NCBI GenBank assembly: GCA_963709355.1
Contig: CAVPVY010000005.1
Span: forward strand, 1,488,001-1,552,000
Origin: PLOWO2-12-38-17 sp963709355
GTDB lineage: Bacteria > Planctomycetota > Brocadiia > Brocadiales > Brocadiaceae
DNA: 64,000 nt
Direction: 5' to 3'
Part shown: positions 24,760 to 33,577 of the stretch, in pieces
Position numbering within the stretch: position 1 is the first letter of the stretch
Layout of the letters: each line of letters begins with the position of its first letter
Notes under the pieces: generated by a model
Database searches by the model: none
Told to the model about the DNA's origin: nothing
What the model saw: the letters and a program-made list of their open reading frames with translations, nothing else
Made by a program: the position numbers and the translations under genes

Positions 24760-27444
24760 CTATCCAATATCTTTCAATATAAGTTTTACTTTTTCAATTT
24801 GTTCTAACAGTTCTTTTTCCCTGTTTTGTTCCATGGCTACTATATTTGCATCCGCCCTTGAAACAAAATCTTTGTTATCGAGTTTGCGTTTCACAATAAG
24901 CAAGCGATCTTCGAGCTGTTTAAGGTTCTTTTGCTGGCGGTCTTTTTCTGCCTTTATGTCAATAATCCCTGCAAGCGGCACAAACGCCTGTATTTGCCCA
25001 AGGACCTCGCATGCAGAGTTATCAGGTTTTGGAAGGTTTTTGCCAATTTCCAGTTGTTCAAGATTTGCTATTCGTTTTAAAAGCCCTGAATGAGCGATTA
25101 AATTATATTCAAAGTCTTTAGAAAGCGAGATTACGACGTTTAATTTCTGTTTGTCTTTAATATTCATCTTACTGCGTATGTTTCGTATTGCGCGGATAAT
25201 GTCCTGCAATACCGACATTGTATTTTCCAAAGATTTATCTTCGTATCTTTTGTCAGACACTGGCCACCTATCTATCATGAGACTTTCGGAATTCATGTCT
25301 TTATTTATGTTAATTTTGTTTTCAATAACCATCTTTTTTAAATTTTGCCATAATTCTTCCGTTACAAAAGGAATGAAAGGATGCAGCAGGTGTAATATTT
25401 GATTAAAGACCACGGCAAGGACGGTTTGTGCCGCTTTCTTGTCCTTTTGACTAGCCGGTTCGTAAAGACGCTCCTTAACAATCTCCAGATACCAGTCGCA
25501 GAATGAATGCCATGTAAAGTCGTATATCTTCATTGCCGCTTCATTAAATTTAAATTGTTCGAGGTGATTTGTACATGCTTCAACTGTGGAATTCAACTGG
25601 CTTAGTATCCACTTATCCTCAAATTGATAATCTTTGCTTTCTATCTTAATCTCTTCTGGTTTTTCGTCTATAATGTTTATCATGATAAATCTTGCGGCAT
25701 TCCAGAGCTTGTTTGTAAAGTTGCGTCCCATCTCAAACTTACTTTCTGAAAGCTTTATGTCCTGGCCTTCTGTGGTCAATACAATAATAGAAAAACGCAC
25801 GGCATCGGTGCCGTATTTGTCAATCATCAAAAGCGGGTCAATTCCATTGCCAAGCGATTTGCTCATCTTCCTTCCGAGTTCATCGAGTATCGTTCCGTGA
25901 ATGTAAACATTATAAAATGGAACACGCTTCATTACCTCCAAGCCCATCATTACCATCCTGGCTACCCAGAAATAAATAATGCCTCGGTCGGTGACAAGGG
26001 TAGAGGTTGGATAATAATGCTTCAATTCCGCTGTATTGTCAGGCCAGCCCATTGTAGAAAAGGGCCAGAGGGCAGAGCTAAACCATGTATCAAGCACATC
26101 TTCATCCTGTTTAAGGTTTGTCTCGATGCATTTTGAGCATTTTTGTGGTGTATCACGGGATACTGTAATTGCACCGCAATCCATACAGTACCATGCAGGG
26201 ATACGGTGTCCCCACCAGATTTGCCGTGATATGCACCAATCACGTACGTTCTCCAGCCAGCTTAAGTATATCTTTTCCCAGCGGTCTGGAAAGAAGGTTA
26301 CAGATTTATTTTTGCTTGCCGTAATGGCTACATCCGCAAGCGGCCGCATTTTTACGAACCACTGGTCAGAAATGTATGGTTCAATCACTATATGGCAGCG
26401 GTAGCAATGTCCAACAGCATGTTTATGCGATTTAACCAATTCGATGTGTTTTTTTAGCTTTAAATCTTCTAACAAAGCCTCTCTGCATTCAAAACGGTCC
26501 ATGTCCTCATAATCGCCGGCATTTTCATTCATTACACCGTTTTCACGTATTACTACAACCGGAGTCAGGTTGTGCCGTTTGCCAATTTCAAAGTCATTTG
26601 GGTCATGTGCAGGGGTAACTTTGACTGCGCCTGTTCCAAAAGTTGGGTCTACGAAGTCGTCTGTAATGACGGCTAATTCACGACCCACTATTGGTAATGT
26701 AAGAACCTCGCCTACCATCTCTTTATATCGCTCATCCTTTGGGTTTACAGCCACGGCAACATCTCCCAGCATGGTTTCAGGGCGGGTCGTAGCTACCACT
26801 AAATAGAGGTGTGGGGCGTCTCTGAATGGATATTTTATGTACCACAAATTACCTTCGTGTTCTTCATATTCAACTTCATCATCCGCAAGTGCTGTACAAC
26901 ATCTCGGACACCAGTTAATCATGTATTTACCCTTGTAAATTAGTCCCTTTTCAAATAACTGGACGAAGGTATCTTTTACTGCCCTTGATAATCCTTCATC
27001 CATTGTAAAACGTTCTCTTGACCAGTCACAGGAACTACCAAGTTTCTTTAATTGCTTTGTAATTGTTGAACCGTACTGGTTTTTCCACTTCCAGACCTCT
27101 TCTATAAAACGCTCGCGTCCCAATTGTTCACGTTTAATGTGCTTACTTGACAGTTCTCGTTCTACTACGTTCTGCGTTGCAATGCCTGCATGGTCTGTGC
27201 CGGGCATCCACAATACGTTATATCCCTGCATGCGTCTCCATCGGATTAAAATATCCTGGATAATATTATTCAACGCATGCCCCATGTGGAGTACGCCTGT
27301 GACGTTTGGAGGCGGAATTACAATGGTATATGGCTTCTTGGAATTATCGGGTTTGCTGTGAAATAATTCTTTTCCCTCCCAGAATCGATACCATTTATCT
27401 TCGATTTCTTTTGGATTGTATTGTGTTGATAACTTTGTCTGCAT
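24760..27444 (-). CDS. valS: Valyl-tRNA synthetase
   Basis: 894 residues, full length for the family. The class I signature HMGH is at 53-56 (PPPNVTGVLHMGHAL) and KMSKS at 526-530. The CP1 editing domain with TTRPETMLGD (219-228) hydrolyses mischarged Thr-tRNA, and the C-terminal coiled-coil arm is present (KDRQQKNLKQLEDRLLIVKRKL). It charges tRNA-Val. The gene is the likely anchor of a small operon with the FGE-like gene downstream. No T-box leader is visible in the 11 bases to the upstream gene. Confidence 0.97.
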   Translation of the reverse strand: MQTKLSTQYNPKEIEDKWYRFWEGKELFHSKPDNSKKPYTIVIPPPNVTGVLHMGHALNNIIQDILIRWRRMQGYNVLWMPGTDHAGIATQNVVERELSSKHIKREQLGRERFIEEVWKWKNQYGSTITKQLKKLGSSCDWSRERFTMDEGLSRAVKDTFVQLFEKGLIYKGKYMINWCPRCCTALADDEVEYEEHEGNLWYIKYPFRDAPHLYLVVATTRPETMLGDVAVAVNPKDERYKEMVGEVLTLPIVGRELAVITDDFVDPTFGTGAVKVTPAHDPNDFEIGKRHNLTPVVVIRENGVMNENAGDYEDMDRFECREALLEDLKLKKHIELVKSHKHAVGHCYRCHIVIEPYISDQWFVKMRPLADVAITASKNKSVTFFPDRWEKIYLSWLENVRDWCISRQIWWGHRIPAWYCMDCGAITVSRDTPQKCSKCIETNLKQDEDVLDTWFSSALWPFSTMGWPDNTAELKHYYPTSTLVTDRGIIYFWVARMVMMGLEVMKRVPFYNVYIHGTILDELGRKMSKSLGNGIDPLLMIDKYGTDAVRFSIIVLTTEGQDIKLSESKFEMGRNFTNKLWNAARFIMINIIDEKPEEIKIESKDYQFEDKWILSQLNSTVEACTNHLEQFKFNEAAMKIYDFTWHSFCDWYLEIVKERLYEPASQKDKKAAQTVLAVVFNQILHLLHPFIPFVTEELWQNLKKMVIENKININKDMNSESLMIDRWPVSDKRYEDKSLENTMSVLQDIIRAIRNIRSKMNIKDKQKLNVVISLSKDFEYNLIAHSGLLKRIANLEQLEIGKNLPKPDNSACEVLGQIQAFVPLAGIIDIKAEKDRQQKNLKQLEDRLLIVKRKLDNKDFVSRADANIVAMEQNREKELLEQIEKVKLILKDIG

Positions 27445-27455
27445 TGTTCTAATGT

Positions 27456-28955
27456 TTAATAGTCATGTTCAAATTCAAAAAGTAAAACTGAATACGAGAT
27501 TTTTGTGCCATTACGTTGAATTTCTACCGTACAGGTATCGCCAAACTTTTTTGTCTGAAGATAGTTAATGATATCTGATACTTCTGTTACAGATTTCCAG
27601 TCAATGGATAGAATTATATCTCCTGCATTAAGTCCGCCCTTCTCGGCCGGGCTTTTTGGGTTTATTTCCTGTATAACCAGATTATTCTCACCCGATTTCT
27701 TCAGCTGTACACCAAGATATATCCTCTTTTGTGTTTCTATTGGCTCTACAACCCAAATAAAATCGGCAGGTTCTAGTGGAATCTCAGTTAAAAATGGGTC
27801 AAGATCGGTGTCGGGTTTGCCATCAGAAACTTCTATAGTACAGATCGTGTAATATGGTAGGAAGGTGCGGCGAAATACCCTCTTTGGTATACCGAAGTCA
27901 TAAAATATATGTCCATTACCGGCAAAAACAAGAATCTTTTTGTCTTTCCCTTCCCATGAAGACAGATAGTTTACAATTGTTTGCGCCATGTATTCTTCCC
28001 AGAGACTCTGGACATTATTATATCTCTCTATGTCAGCGTAACGGTCAATATGGCCTTTGATAATCTTTTCCATATATACTCTGTGGAAGAAATCCGAAGT
28101 ATCAACTTCAGGCAATAATTTTTTTTCTTCATCACTCAAGTCTATCAACCCCTTTTTACTTACCATTTTTACAACGTCCTTTGGGGCATTCAGTGCTAGA
28201 ACAGTAATCTTTTTATCGCGGGCGAAATCCAGGATGGGTTTGTACAGGTTGTATTCATATCCCCATTCTTTATACCAACGTGTATCTTCTAAGAATTTCT
28301 TTTCATCAGTTTCACCGGCAATCCACTGGTCTAGGAAGGGTTGATACTGGCGTGTGAACATCTCCATGCCTATAGCGATATTATTGCCAAATTTTTCATA
28401 ACAGTACTTAAGTACTTGCAACTGCACCTGGTGAGACGCCCTGTTAGCATGTGATTCGCCAACGTACAGTATGCTTGCGCAACTGAAATAATTGTTCAGA
28501 GATGAGAATTGTACCTTTTCTCCTGTGGGTATGTGAATAATATCATCGGGTGCTACCTGAGCAGGAAAGTTTTTAAGTCTGCCAATTTCAGTTGATGCAT
28601 ATAATGAATATTGTAAAGAAAATGCTAAAAGTAAAAATATTGCCTTTGCAAAACCCTTAAGCCAGAAGTGTTTTGCAAGGCTTTTAGCAACCCTGAATAT
28701 GTTAAATCCTACAGGGATAAGTTTCGGAAGAACAAAGTCATATATTTTTACAGAAGACATAGACTCTCCAAGTATATTGATTTTACTTAAATCCTGTTCA
28801 CCGATATTGTGTAATTGGGCTGTTTTTAATATGGGCACACTGGCATGTTTTACGTTAAGAATTTCTGAAATGACTCTGTCTATGGCAATGCAGTCAGTAC
28901 CACCAATTAATAGGGATACCTGTCTTGGCACACCGCCTGTAGGTTCCGCGTTTTT
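27456..28955 (-). CDS. ChaN-like haem/iron-binding domain and PDZ protein, joined to a DUF362 C-terminus
   Basis: The open frame contains, in order: the C-terminal part of a DUF362 domain (GGVPRQVSLLIGGTDCIAID ... DFVLPKLIPVGF), a hydrophobic segment (GFAKAIFLLLAFSLQYSLYAS) that could be a signal or membrane helix, a ChaN/Tiki-type domain (ILYVGESHANRASHQ, IAIGMEMFTRQYQ, LVFAGNGHIFYDFGIPKR) and a PDZ domain (INPKSPAEKGGLNAGDIILSID). ChaN-like proteins bind haem or iron outside the cytoplasm; PDZ domains bind peptide ends. No start codon is obvious at the hydrophobic segment, so either this is a natural fusion with DUF362 or two genes ran together. The upstream half is in another frame. Confidence 0.7.
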   Translation of the reverse strand, partial: KNAEPTGGVPRQVSLLIGGTDCIAIDRVISEILNVKHASVPILKTAQLHNIGEQDLSKINILGESMSSVKIYDFVLPKLIPVGFNIFRVAKSLAKHFWLKGFAKAIFLLLAFSLQYSLYASTEIGRLKNFPAQVAPDDIIHIPTGEKVQFSSLNNYFSCASILYVGESHANRASHQVQLQVLKYCYEKFGNNIAIGMEMFTRQYQPFLDQWIAGETDEKKFLEDTRWYKEWGYEYNLYKPILDFARDKKITVLALNAPKDVVKMVSKKGLIDLSDEEKKLLPEVDTSDFFHRVYMEKIIKGHIDRYADIERYNNVQSLWEEYMAQTIVNYLSSWEGKDKKILVFAGNGHIFYDFGIPKRVFRRTFLPYYTICTIEVSDGKPDTDLDPFLTEIPLEPADFIWVVEPIETQKRIYLGVQLKKSGENNLVIQEINPKSPAEKGGLNAGDIILSIDWKSVTEVSDIINYLQTKKFGDTCTVEIQRNGTKISYSVLLFEFEHDY

Positions 28956-29592
28956 CCATAGCCATAATCGCATCCACAATAGTAAAGGCGGGTTTAATTG
29001 TATTATAGTTGGCAAGCAACATCTCTGTGTACCAGTCAATGTCATCGTTTGATTTAACATGCTGCCATGCCTTTCTTTTTCCGCTTACACAGCCGTATGT
29101 ATTTTTTACTGCGGCGGTGTAAAGTAACTGTCCATGAGCTTTTAATTTTGGTATATTAATAATAATATCCATGTCCATTATTTTACGTGAAATTGAAAGT
29201 GGAAATGATTTTGTCCCGCATTTTGCATTTATTCTCACCGGTTTATCAAGTTCAATAACTTCTACACCGTGTTTCCTTATAAAATCTTCAAGACCAGCAC
29301 GTCTGACAATTTTCGATACTGCACCGAAGGCGGGACTATCGCCTATAACGGGAGTTGCCCCCATTTCTAATATTCTTTCAGCTAATACCATCAGAAGCAC
29401 AGGATGCGTAATTGCGCATTCTTCCGGATTACTTTCTCTAATAAAGTTTGGTTTCAGCAGTACCTTAGTTCCCTTTTTTATGATACGGTTGATACCGCCA
29501 AAGGAATTAAAAGTCTTTTCAATAGCTGAAAATATATCTTCTTTGTTATAGGATGCACATCGGATAATAGAGACACAGGTATTATTTACCAT
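28894..29592 (-). pseudogene. DUF362 N-terminal part, separated by a one-base frameshift
   Basis: The 232-residue frame has the DUF362 start (INRIIKKGTKVLLKPNFIRE, TPVIGDSPAFGAVSKIV, INIPKLKAHGQLLYTAAVKN) but turns to nonsense after AIMAMEK and ends at 28894. The family continuation (NAEPTGGVPRQ) is in the frame of the next feature. Restoring one A to the run at 28951-28955 (T run on the plus strand) joins them. It is therefore either a recent mutation or a sequencing error in a homopolymer. A complete DUF362 relative lies at 9233-10291. Confidence 0.75.
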
Positions 29593-29892
29593 AAGAATAT
29601 TAAATAAATTTATGTTAAGGTTTTCAAACTGAGATTCTTCAAGCGATTTGCTCCCTTATGCTTTACAAGGACAGACTATTCAAAATGACACGTAATAGTA
29701 GAATTGTAATTCTGAGTAAAGCGAAGAATATAATTTAATTAAATATACTATTTTTTGGCTATTAATCAAATACTCATTTTCGTTATTGAATGAAAATTAA
29801 TTGACGTCTATGAATGAAGTTGCTATTATGCCTGCGCACATGTCTTAGGAAATCAGTAATTCCTCATTAAAACGGGCGAGCAATCCTTTAAA
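29593..29892. other. Divergent promoter spacer
   Basis: 300 bases between divergent genes, with no gene or obvious RNA. It should hold the promoter of the restriction-modification operon; no confident -35/-10 pair was found. Confidence 0.4.
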
Positions 29893-31869
29893 ATGAATAA
29901 TGGTAAAGTAAGGAAGAAAGATTCTGCAAGACTGGTGTGGGATACAAAACCCCGAAGGGCGCCGAATCCAAAGGATATAGAATTTCAGACGGCAGAACTA
30001 GTCCTTCCAAATCCTCAATATAAGGATAAACTTCCGCTTTCATTTAAAGATGGCTTATTTGGCGAGGACTCCCTTGATAAACAGAAGATGAATCGCCTGA
30101 TATGGGGCGATAACCTCCTTGCCATGCAGGCATTACTCTCACAGGGGTATGAAGGCAAGATAAACCTCATCTACATTGATCCGCCCTTTGACTCCAAGGC
30201 AGATTATTCCCATAAAATGACCATCAATCCCTCGCCCTCTGAGAGAGGGTTGGGTGAGGGTATAGAATTTACCAAAGAACCCTCTGTTATAGAACGCCTT
30301 GCCTACAAGGATACGTGGGCGGGCGGCACGGATTCATACCTTGATATGCTTTATCCAAGGTTGCAGTTGATGAAAAGATTGCTGGCGGAGGATGGGAGCC
30401 TATATGTGCATTGTGATTGGCATGCAAATTCCTATTTAAGAATTATGATGGATGAAGTATTTGGAAAAGATAACTTTCTGAATGAGATTATTTGGTGTTA
30501 TAAAGAAAGAGAACTTTCGAAAAGGAAATTTAATCCTAAGCACGATACAATACTTTTCTATTGTAAAAATAGTAATGCAGATTATCCCTTTAATTATGAT
30601 TTAATAAGAGAAGAGTATTCTAAAGTAACAAAGGGAAAATTCAAATATACTGATTATAAAGGTAAAAAATACAGGTTAAGATATAAAGATGGACGGAGTG
30701 ACCCTCCTTTTGAATCTGAAGATACGTATAGACAATATTTTGAAGATGAAGGTGGACCATTACCACGAGATTGGTTTTTTATTCCATTTTTAAATCAAGC
30801 ATCATCCAATAGAACATATTATGCTACTGAAAAACCACCGAAACTAATAGAAAAACTCATTTTAGCAGCATCTAATCCAAATCATCTTATTGCCGATTTC
30901 TTTTGTGGTTCAGGCACAACACTGGCAGTCGCCGAAAGACTCAATCGCCGTTGGATTGGCTGCGAGCTTGGTAAAGTAGGTATACAGGTTACCCGCTCTC
31001 GGCTTGTTGAACAAGGCGCAAGACCGTTCCTGATTGAAAACATTGGGAATTATCAGCGTGAGATGATTTATCTCACAGGCGGTCGTATCTGGGAGATGCA
31101 GCAGTTAATCCTGAAACTTTATGGCGCAACGCCTCGAGATAAACTAAGCGGTTTAGGCATTCGCAAGGCGGAAGATGGGATTGAAGAGCTTGTCTATGTC
31201 GGTTATCCAGACAGACCCGTAACGGCTGGCAAGGCAGAAGAGCTTGCCATTCAGGCGCAAAAACTCGATGGCAGGGGTTACAAAAGGCTGATCATACTGG
31301 GATGGGATTATGAATACAACTATCATCAGGCATTGGAATCGAGAATGAAATCTGTAAGGGCGCATGGCCATGCGCCAAAGATTGAAATCATTTCCCGTGA
31401 TATCCCACCCGATATTTATGACTACCTGAAGAAGGCAAAGACAGAAGAAGATATTGAATCCCTTTCAGACAAGGTCAAATTCTATGAAAGACCGTATCTG
31501 AAGATGGACACCCCAAAGATAAAAGCCCAGAAAGACGGTAAGGTTGAGATAACCCTTTCCATAAAACGCTATGTTTTGATGGACATCCCCATAAGCCAGT
31601 CAACAAAGAAAGGACAGGAAGACTACACGGCCCTGATGAAGATAGCAAAGGACAATTTCGCTGTACTAATAGATTACTGGGCTGTAGACTGGGACTATGA
31701 CGGCTTTACCTTCAAGAGCCAGTGGCAGGCGTTTAGAGGCAACGGCAAAAAGGCAAAGACCGTTACCACAGAGGCAAAAGATATTTTAGACAGGAAAAAG
31801 CATACAATAGCCGTGAGGGTTGTTGATATATTTGGGAATGATGCAGGGATGGTAATGGAGGTATTGTAA
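29893..31869 (+). CDS. mod: Type III restriction-modification DNA methyltransferase (Mod)
   Basis: 658 residues. The catalytic DPPF (motif IV, 96-99, in INLIYIDPPFDSKADY) precedes the SAM-binding FCGSGTT (motif I, 337-343, in DFFCGSGTTLAVAERLNRRWIG), the order of beta-class adenine-N6 methyltransferases used by type III systems. A central target-recognition region and a long C-terminal part complete it. It methylates one strand of an asymmetric site and gives the Res subunit its specificity. Residues 112-124 (NPSPSERGLGEG) are encoded by a REP-like palindrome inserted in frame. It heads an operon that ends with res. Confidence 0.9.
   Translation: MNNGKVRKKDSARLVWDTKPRRAPNPKDIEFQTAELVLPNPQYKDKLPLSFKDGLFGEDSLDKQKMNRLIWGDNLLAMQALLSQGYEGKINLIYIDPPFDSKADYSHKMTINPSPSERGLGEGIEFTKEPSVIERLAYKDTWAGGTDSYLDMLYPRLQLMKRLLAEDGSLYVHCDWHANSYLRIMMDEVFGKDNFLNEIIWCYKERELSKRKFNPKHDTILFYCKNSNADYPFNYDLIREEYSKVTKGKFKYTDYKGKKYRLRYKDGRSDPPFESEDTYRQYFEDEGGPLPRDWFFIPFLNQASSNRTYYATEKPPKLIEKLILAASNPNHLIADFFCGSGTTLAVAERLNRRWIGCELGKVGIQVTRSRLVEQGARPFLIENIGNYQREMIYLTGGRIWEMQQLILKLYGATPRDKLSGLGIRKAEDGIEELVYVGYPDRPVTAGKAEELAIQAQKLDGRGYKRLIILGWDYEYNYHQALESRMKSVRAHGHAPKIEIISRDIPPDIYDYLKKAKTEEDIESLSDKVKFYERPYLKMDTPKIKAQKDGKVEITLSIKRYVLMDIPISQSTKKGQEDYTALMKIAKDNFAVLIDYWAVDWDYDGFTFKSQWQAFRGNGKKAKTVTTEAKDILDRKKHTIAVRVVDIFGNDAGMVMEVL
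30227..30262 (+). repeat. Palindromic element inserted in frame in mod
   Basis: CCCTCGCCCTCTGAGAGAGG followed by GTTGGGTGAGGG forms a stem (CCCTC-CCCTCT with AGAGGG-GAGGG). It is of the same GC-rich class as 19394-19473 and adds about a dozen residues between DYSHKMTI and EFTKEP without breaking the frame. Confidence 0.6.
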
Positions 31870-31893
31870 TACTTGAACAACAAAGGAGGAACT

Positions 31894-32808
31894 ATGCCAA
31901 ATAGAGGATTTATCTTTGATTTAATGGATGAGATATCCAATGCGCCAATTATTCATCAGAGGCTTATTAAAAAATTCGAGGAAAGATTTAATACAAATTT
32001 GATTTGCTATACTGCCTTATTCGGACATCCCGCAGGGGCTATAACATATCAAGATAGTGAACTCCTCGAGAATATATTACGGTCTATAGAACTTAAGGAT
32101 AAAAATGATAATCTTGATTTATTATTGCATACGCCTGGAGGGTCTCCCGAAGCTGCTGCTGATATTATCAGGGTTTGCCGGAGCTATTCCAAGAGATTCA
32201 GGGTTATAGTCCCAAATGCTGCAATGAGCGCTGGGACATTGATTGCAATGGGATCGGATGAGATTGTTATGAGTGACACATCCAACCTTGGGCCCATTGA
32301 CCCGCAAATGATATTTGTTCAGTCAAAAGATGTTGTAATCATGAGACCTGCAAGATCCTTCATAGACGCGTATATTGATTTGATTAACAATGCACGTAAC
32401 TCAATTGCTGCCAAGCAGCCCGCAACTCCATTTTTACATTTATTAGACAGACAAGACCCTTCTTGGATTATTGAATGTGTTAGAGCCAGAAACGCCACTG
32501 AAAATCTTGCGAAAGAGCAGTTGAAGGCAAATATGTTAAAAAGCAAAGGCGAGAAAGAAATAGAAGAAGTTGTTAAGAAATTCTTTGAGGTAGGCGATAA
32601 AAATACTCATGGTAGATCTATTAGTCCTGATGAGGCTAAAGCATTTGGATTAAATATAAAGAAAGAAGACAAATATGGAGAATTTTGGAATATGATTTGG
32701 GAAATATATGTAAGGATTGAAAACTATACGAGAAATAAACGATTGGCAAAATATTTACTTTCAAGAAACGGCGGCATAGATGTTCAGGCAATGCCGATGG
32801 GTATTTAA
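31894..32808 (+). CDS. Clp-fold (SDH-type) serine protease of the restriction operon
   Basis: 304 residues from the ATG at 31894, chosen for the AAAGGAGG site 6 bases before it. The crotonase/ClpP-like core shows LLLHTPGGSPEAAADIIR, VPNAAMSAGTLIAMGSDEIVM with the nucleophile Ser in MSAGT, and SNLGPIDPQ; a His in the helical C-terminal half would complete the Ser-Asp-His set. Relatives are annotated SppA-like or SDH-family Clp-fold proteinases and are soluble. It follows mod by 24 bases and shares its transcription. What it cuts is unknown; the location suggests control of the restriction system or an abortive role. Confidence 0.8.
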   Translation: MPNRGFIFDLMDEISNAPIIHQRLIKKFEERFNTNLICYTALFGHPAGAITYQDSELLENILRSIELKDKNDNLDLLLHTPGGSPEAAADIIRVCRSYSKRFRVIVPNAAMSAGTLIAMGSDEIVMSDTSNLGPIDPQMIFVQSKDVVIMRPARSFIDAYIDLINNARNSIAAKQPATPFLHLLDRQDPSWIIECVRARNATENLAKEQLKANMLKSKGEKEIEEVVKKFFEVGDKNTHGRSISPDEAKAFGLNIKKEDKYGEFWNMIWEIYVRIENYTRNKRLAKYLLSRNGGIDVQAMPMGI

Positions 32809-32999
32809 CAAGAGGAAATTGTATAGATGAAAGATGCAGGCACAATAAAAAATGGCTCTTTTTCTTTTAGACCATCCATTTCATTGTTGTATTCTTTAAG
32901 ATATGGATCTGTGGTTGAATACTGTTTTAGTTCTTCAGATATAGATTCAAAGTTTGTTAATAGATCTTTTTCAGTTATGTTGGGCTTCATGATATTCAA
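32805..32999 (-). CDS. Possible small protein, opposite strand
   Basis: A 64-codon minus-strand frame (MNIMKPNITEKDLLTNFESISEELKQ...) has plausible protein composition, rich in Glu, Lys and Ser. It lies in the gap between the protease and HicB-like genes but opposite to the operon, with no strong ribosome site. The plus-strand frame over the same bases is less protein-like. It could be a leftover of transfer rather than a gene. Confidence 0.3.
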   Translation of the reverse strand: MNIMKPNITEKDLLTNFESISEELKQYSTTDPYLKEYNNEMDGLKEKEPFFIVPASFIYTISSC

Positions 33000-33036
33000 A
33001 GTTTATACATTTAGCTAATGAGTGTCAAGTGAAATC

Positions 33037-33264
33037 ATGATATCCATAGACTATGACATGCTAACTTTCAAAGAAGATGAAACCTATGTTGCATATTGCC
33101 AGGAACTTGATATTTCGAGCTGTGGGAATACTGTTGATCACGCAAGGGAGATGCTTAAAACTGCAGTAAGGCTATTTCTTGAGGAAACGGAAAAGATGGG
33201 AACACTTGAAGAAATCCTCGAAGAATCAAAATATAAGAAAGACGCTAGTGGTAGATGGCTGTGA
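33037..33264 (+). CDS. HicB-like antitoxin-family protein
   Basis: 75 residues from the ATG at 33037 (a GTG at 33022 would add five). The sequence follows the HicB/UPF0150 partial RNase H fold: TYVAYCQELDISSCGNTVDHAREMLKTAVRLFLEETEKMG, where HicB has vAxxPELpgxxtxGdTxeEAxxNlxeAlelyLe. HicB proteins neutralise HicA RNA-cutting toxins; no HicA frame is present here, nor a DNA-binding tail. It lies in the restriction operon between the protease and DUF2283 genes. It may be an orphan kept for another role. Confidence 0.7.
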   Translation: MISIDYDMLTFKEDETYVAYCQELDISSCGNTVDHAREMLKTAVRLFLEETEKMGTLEEILEESKYKKDASGRWL

Positions 33265-33350
33265 TTCTAACGTGCGAAAAGGTTAGGTGGCGAGCTTATC
33301 TTAAAACAAAATGCCAGTACTTGAAAACATAAAATTTACAAAAGGCTAAA

Positions 33351-33566
33351 ATGAGGATAAAGGTTGATCTTGAAAGCGATGCACTCTATTTCAGATTAAG
33401 TGAGGATGAAATAGAAGAAAGTGAAGAGGTTTCAAAAGGTGTTGTTGTAGATTACAGCAAAACAGGCAAGGTGGTTGGGGTTGAGATACTTAACCTGAAA
33501 GGAAAGTTTACCACAGAGGAATTATCAAAATTACAGGTTGAATTGCCAACTTTAACAGTAAAATAA
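33351..33566 (+). CDS. DUF2283 small protein
   Basis: 71 residues matching the DUF2283 pattern: MRIKVDLESDALYFRLSEDEIEESEEVSKGVVVDYSKTGKVVGVEILN. This short beta-rich domain has no known function and is often found next to toxin-antitoxin-like genes such as HicB or DUF4258 proteins. Here it lies 11 bases before res and 86 after the HicB-like gene, so it is part of the same transcript. Confidence 0.75.
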   Translation: MRIKVDLESDALYFRLSEDEIEESEEVSKGVVVDYSKTGKVVGVEILNLKGKFTTEELSKLQVELPTLTVK

Positions 33567-33577
33567 AGGTATCATAA

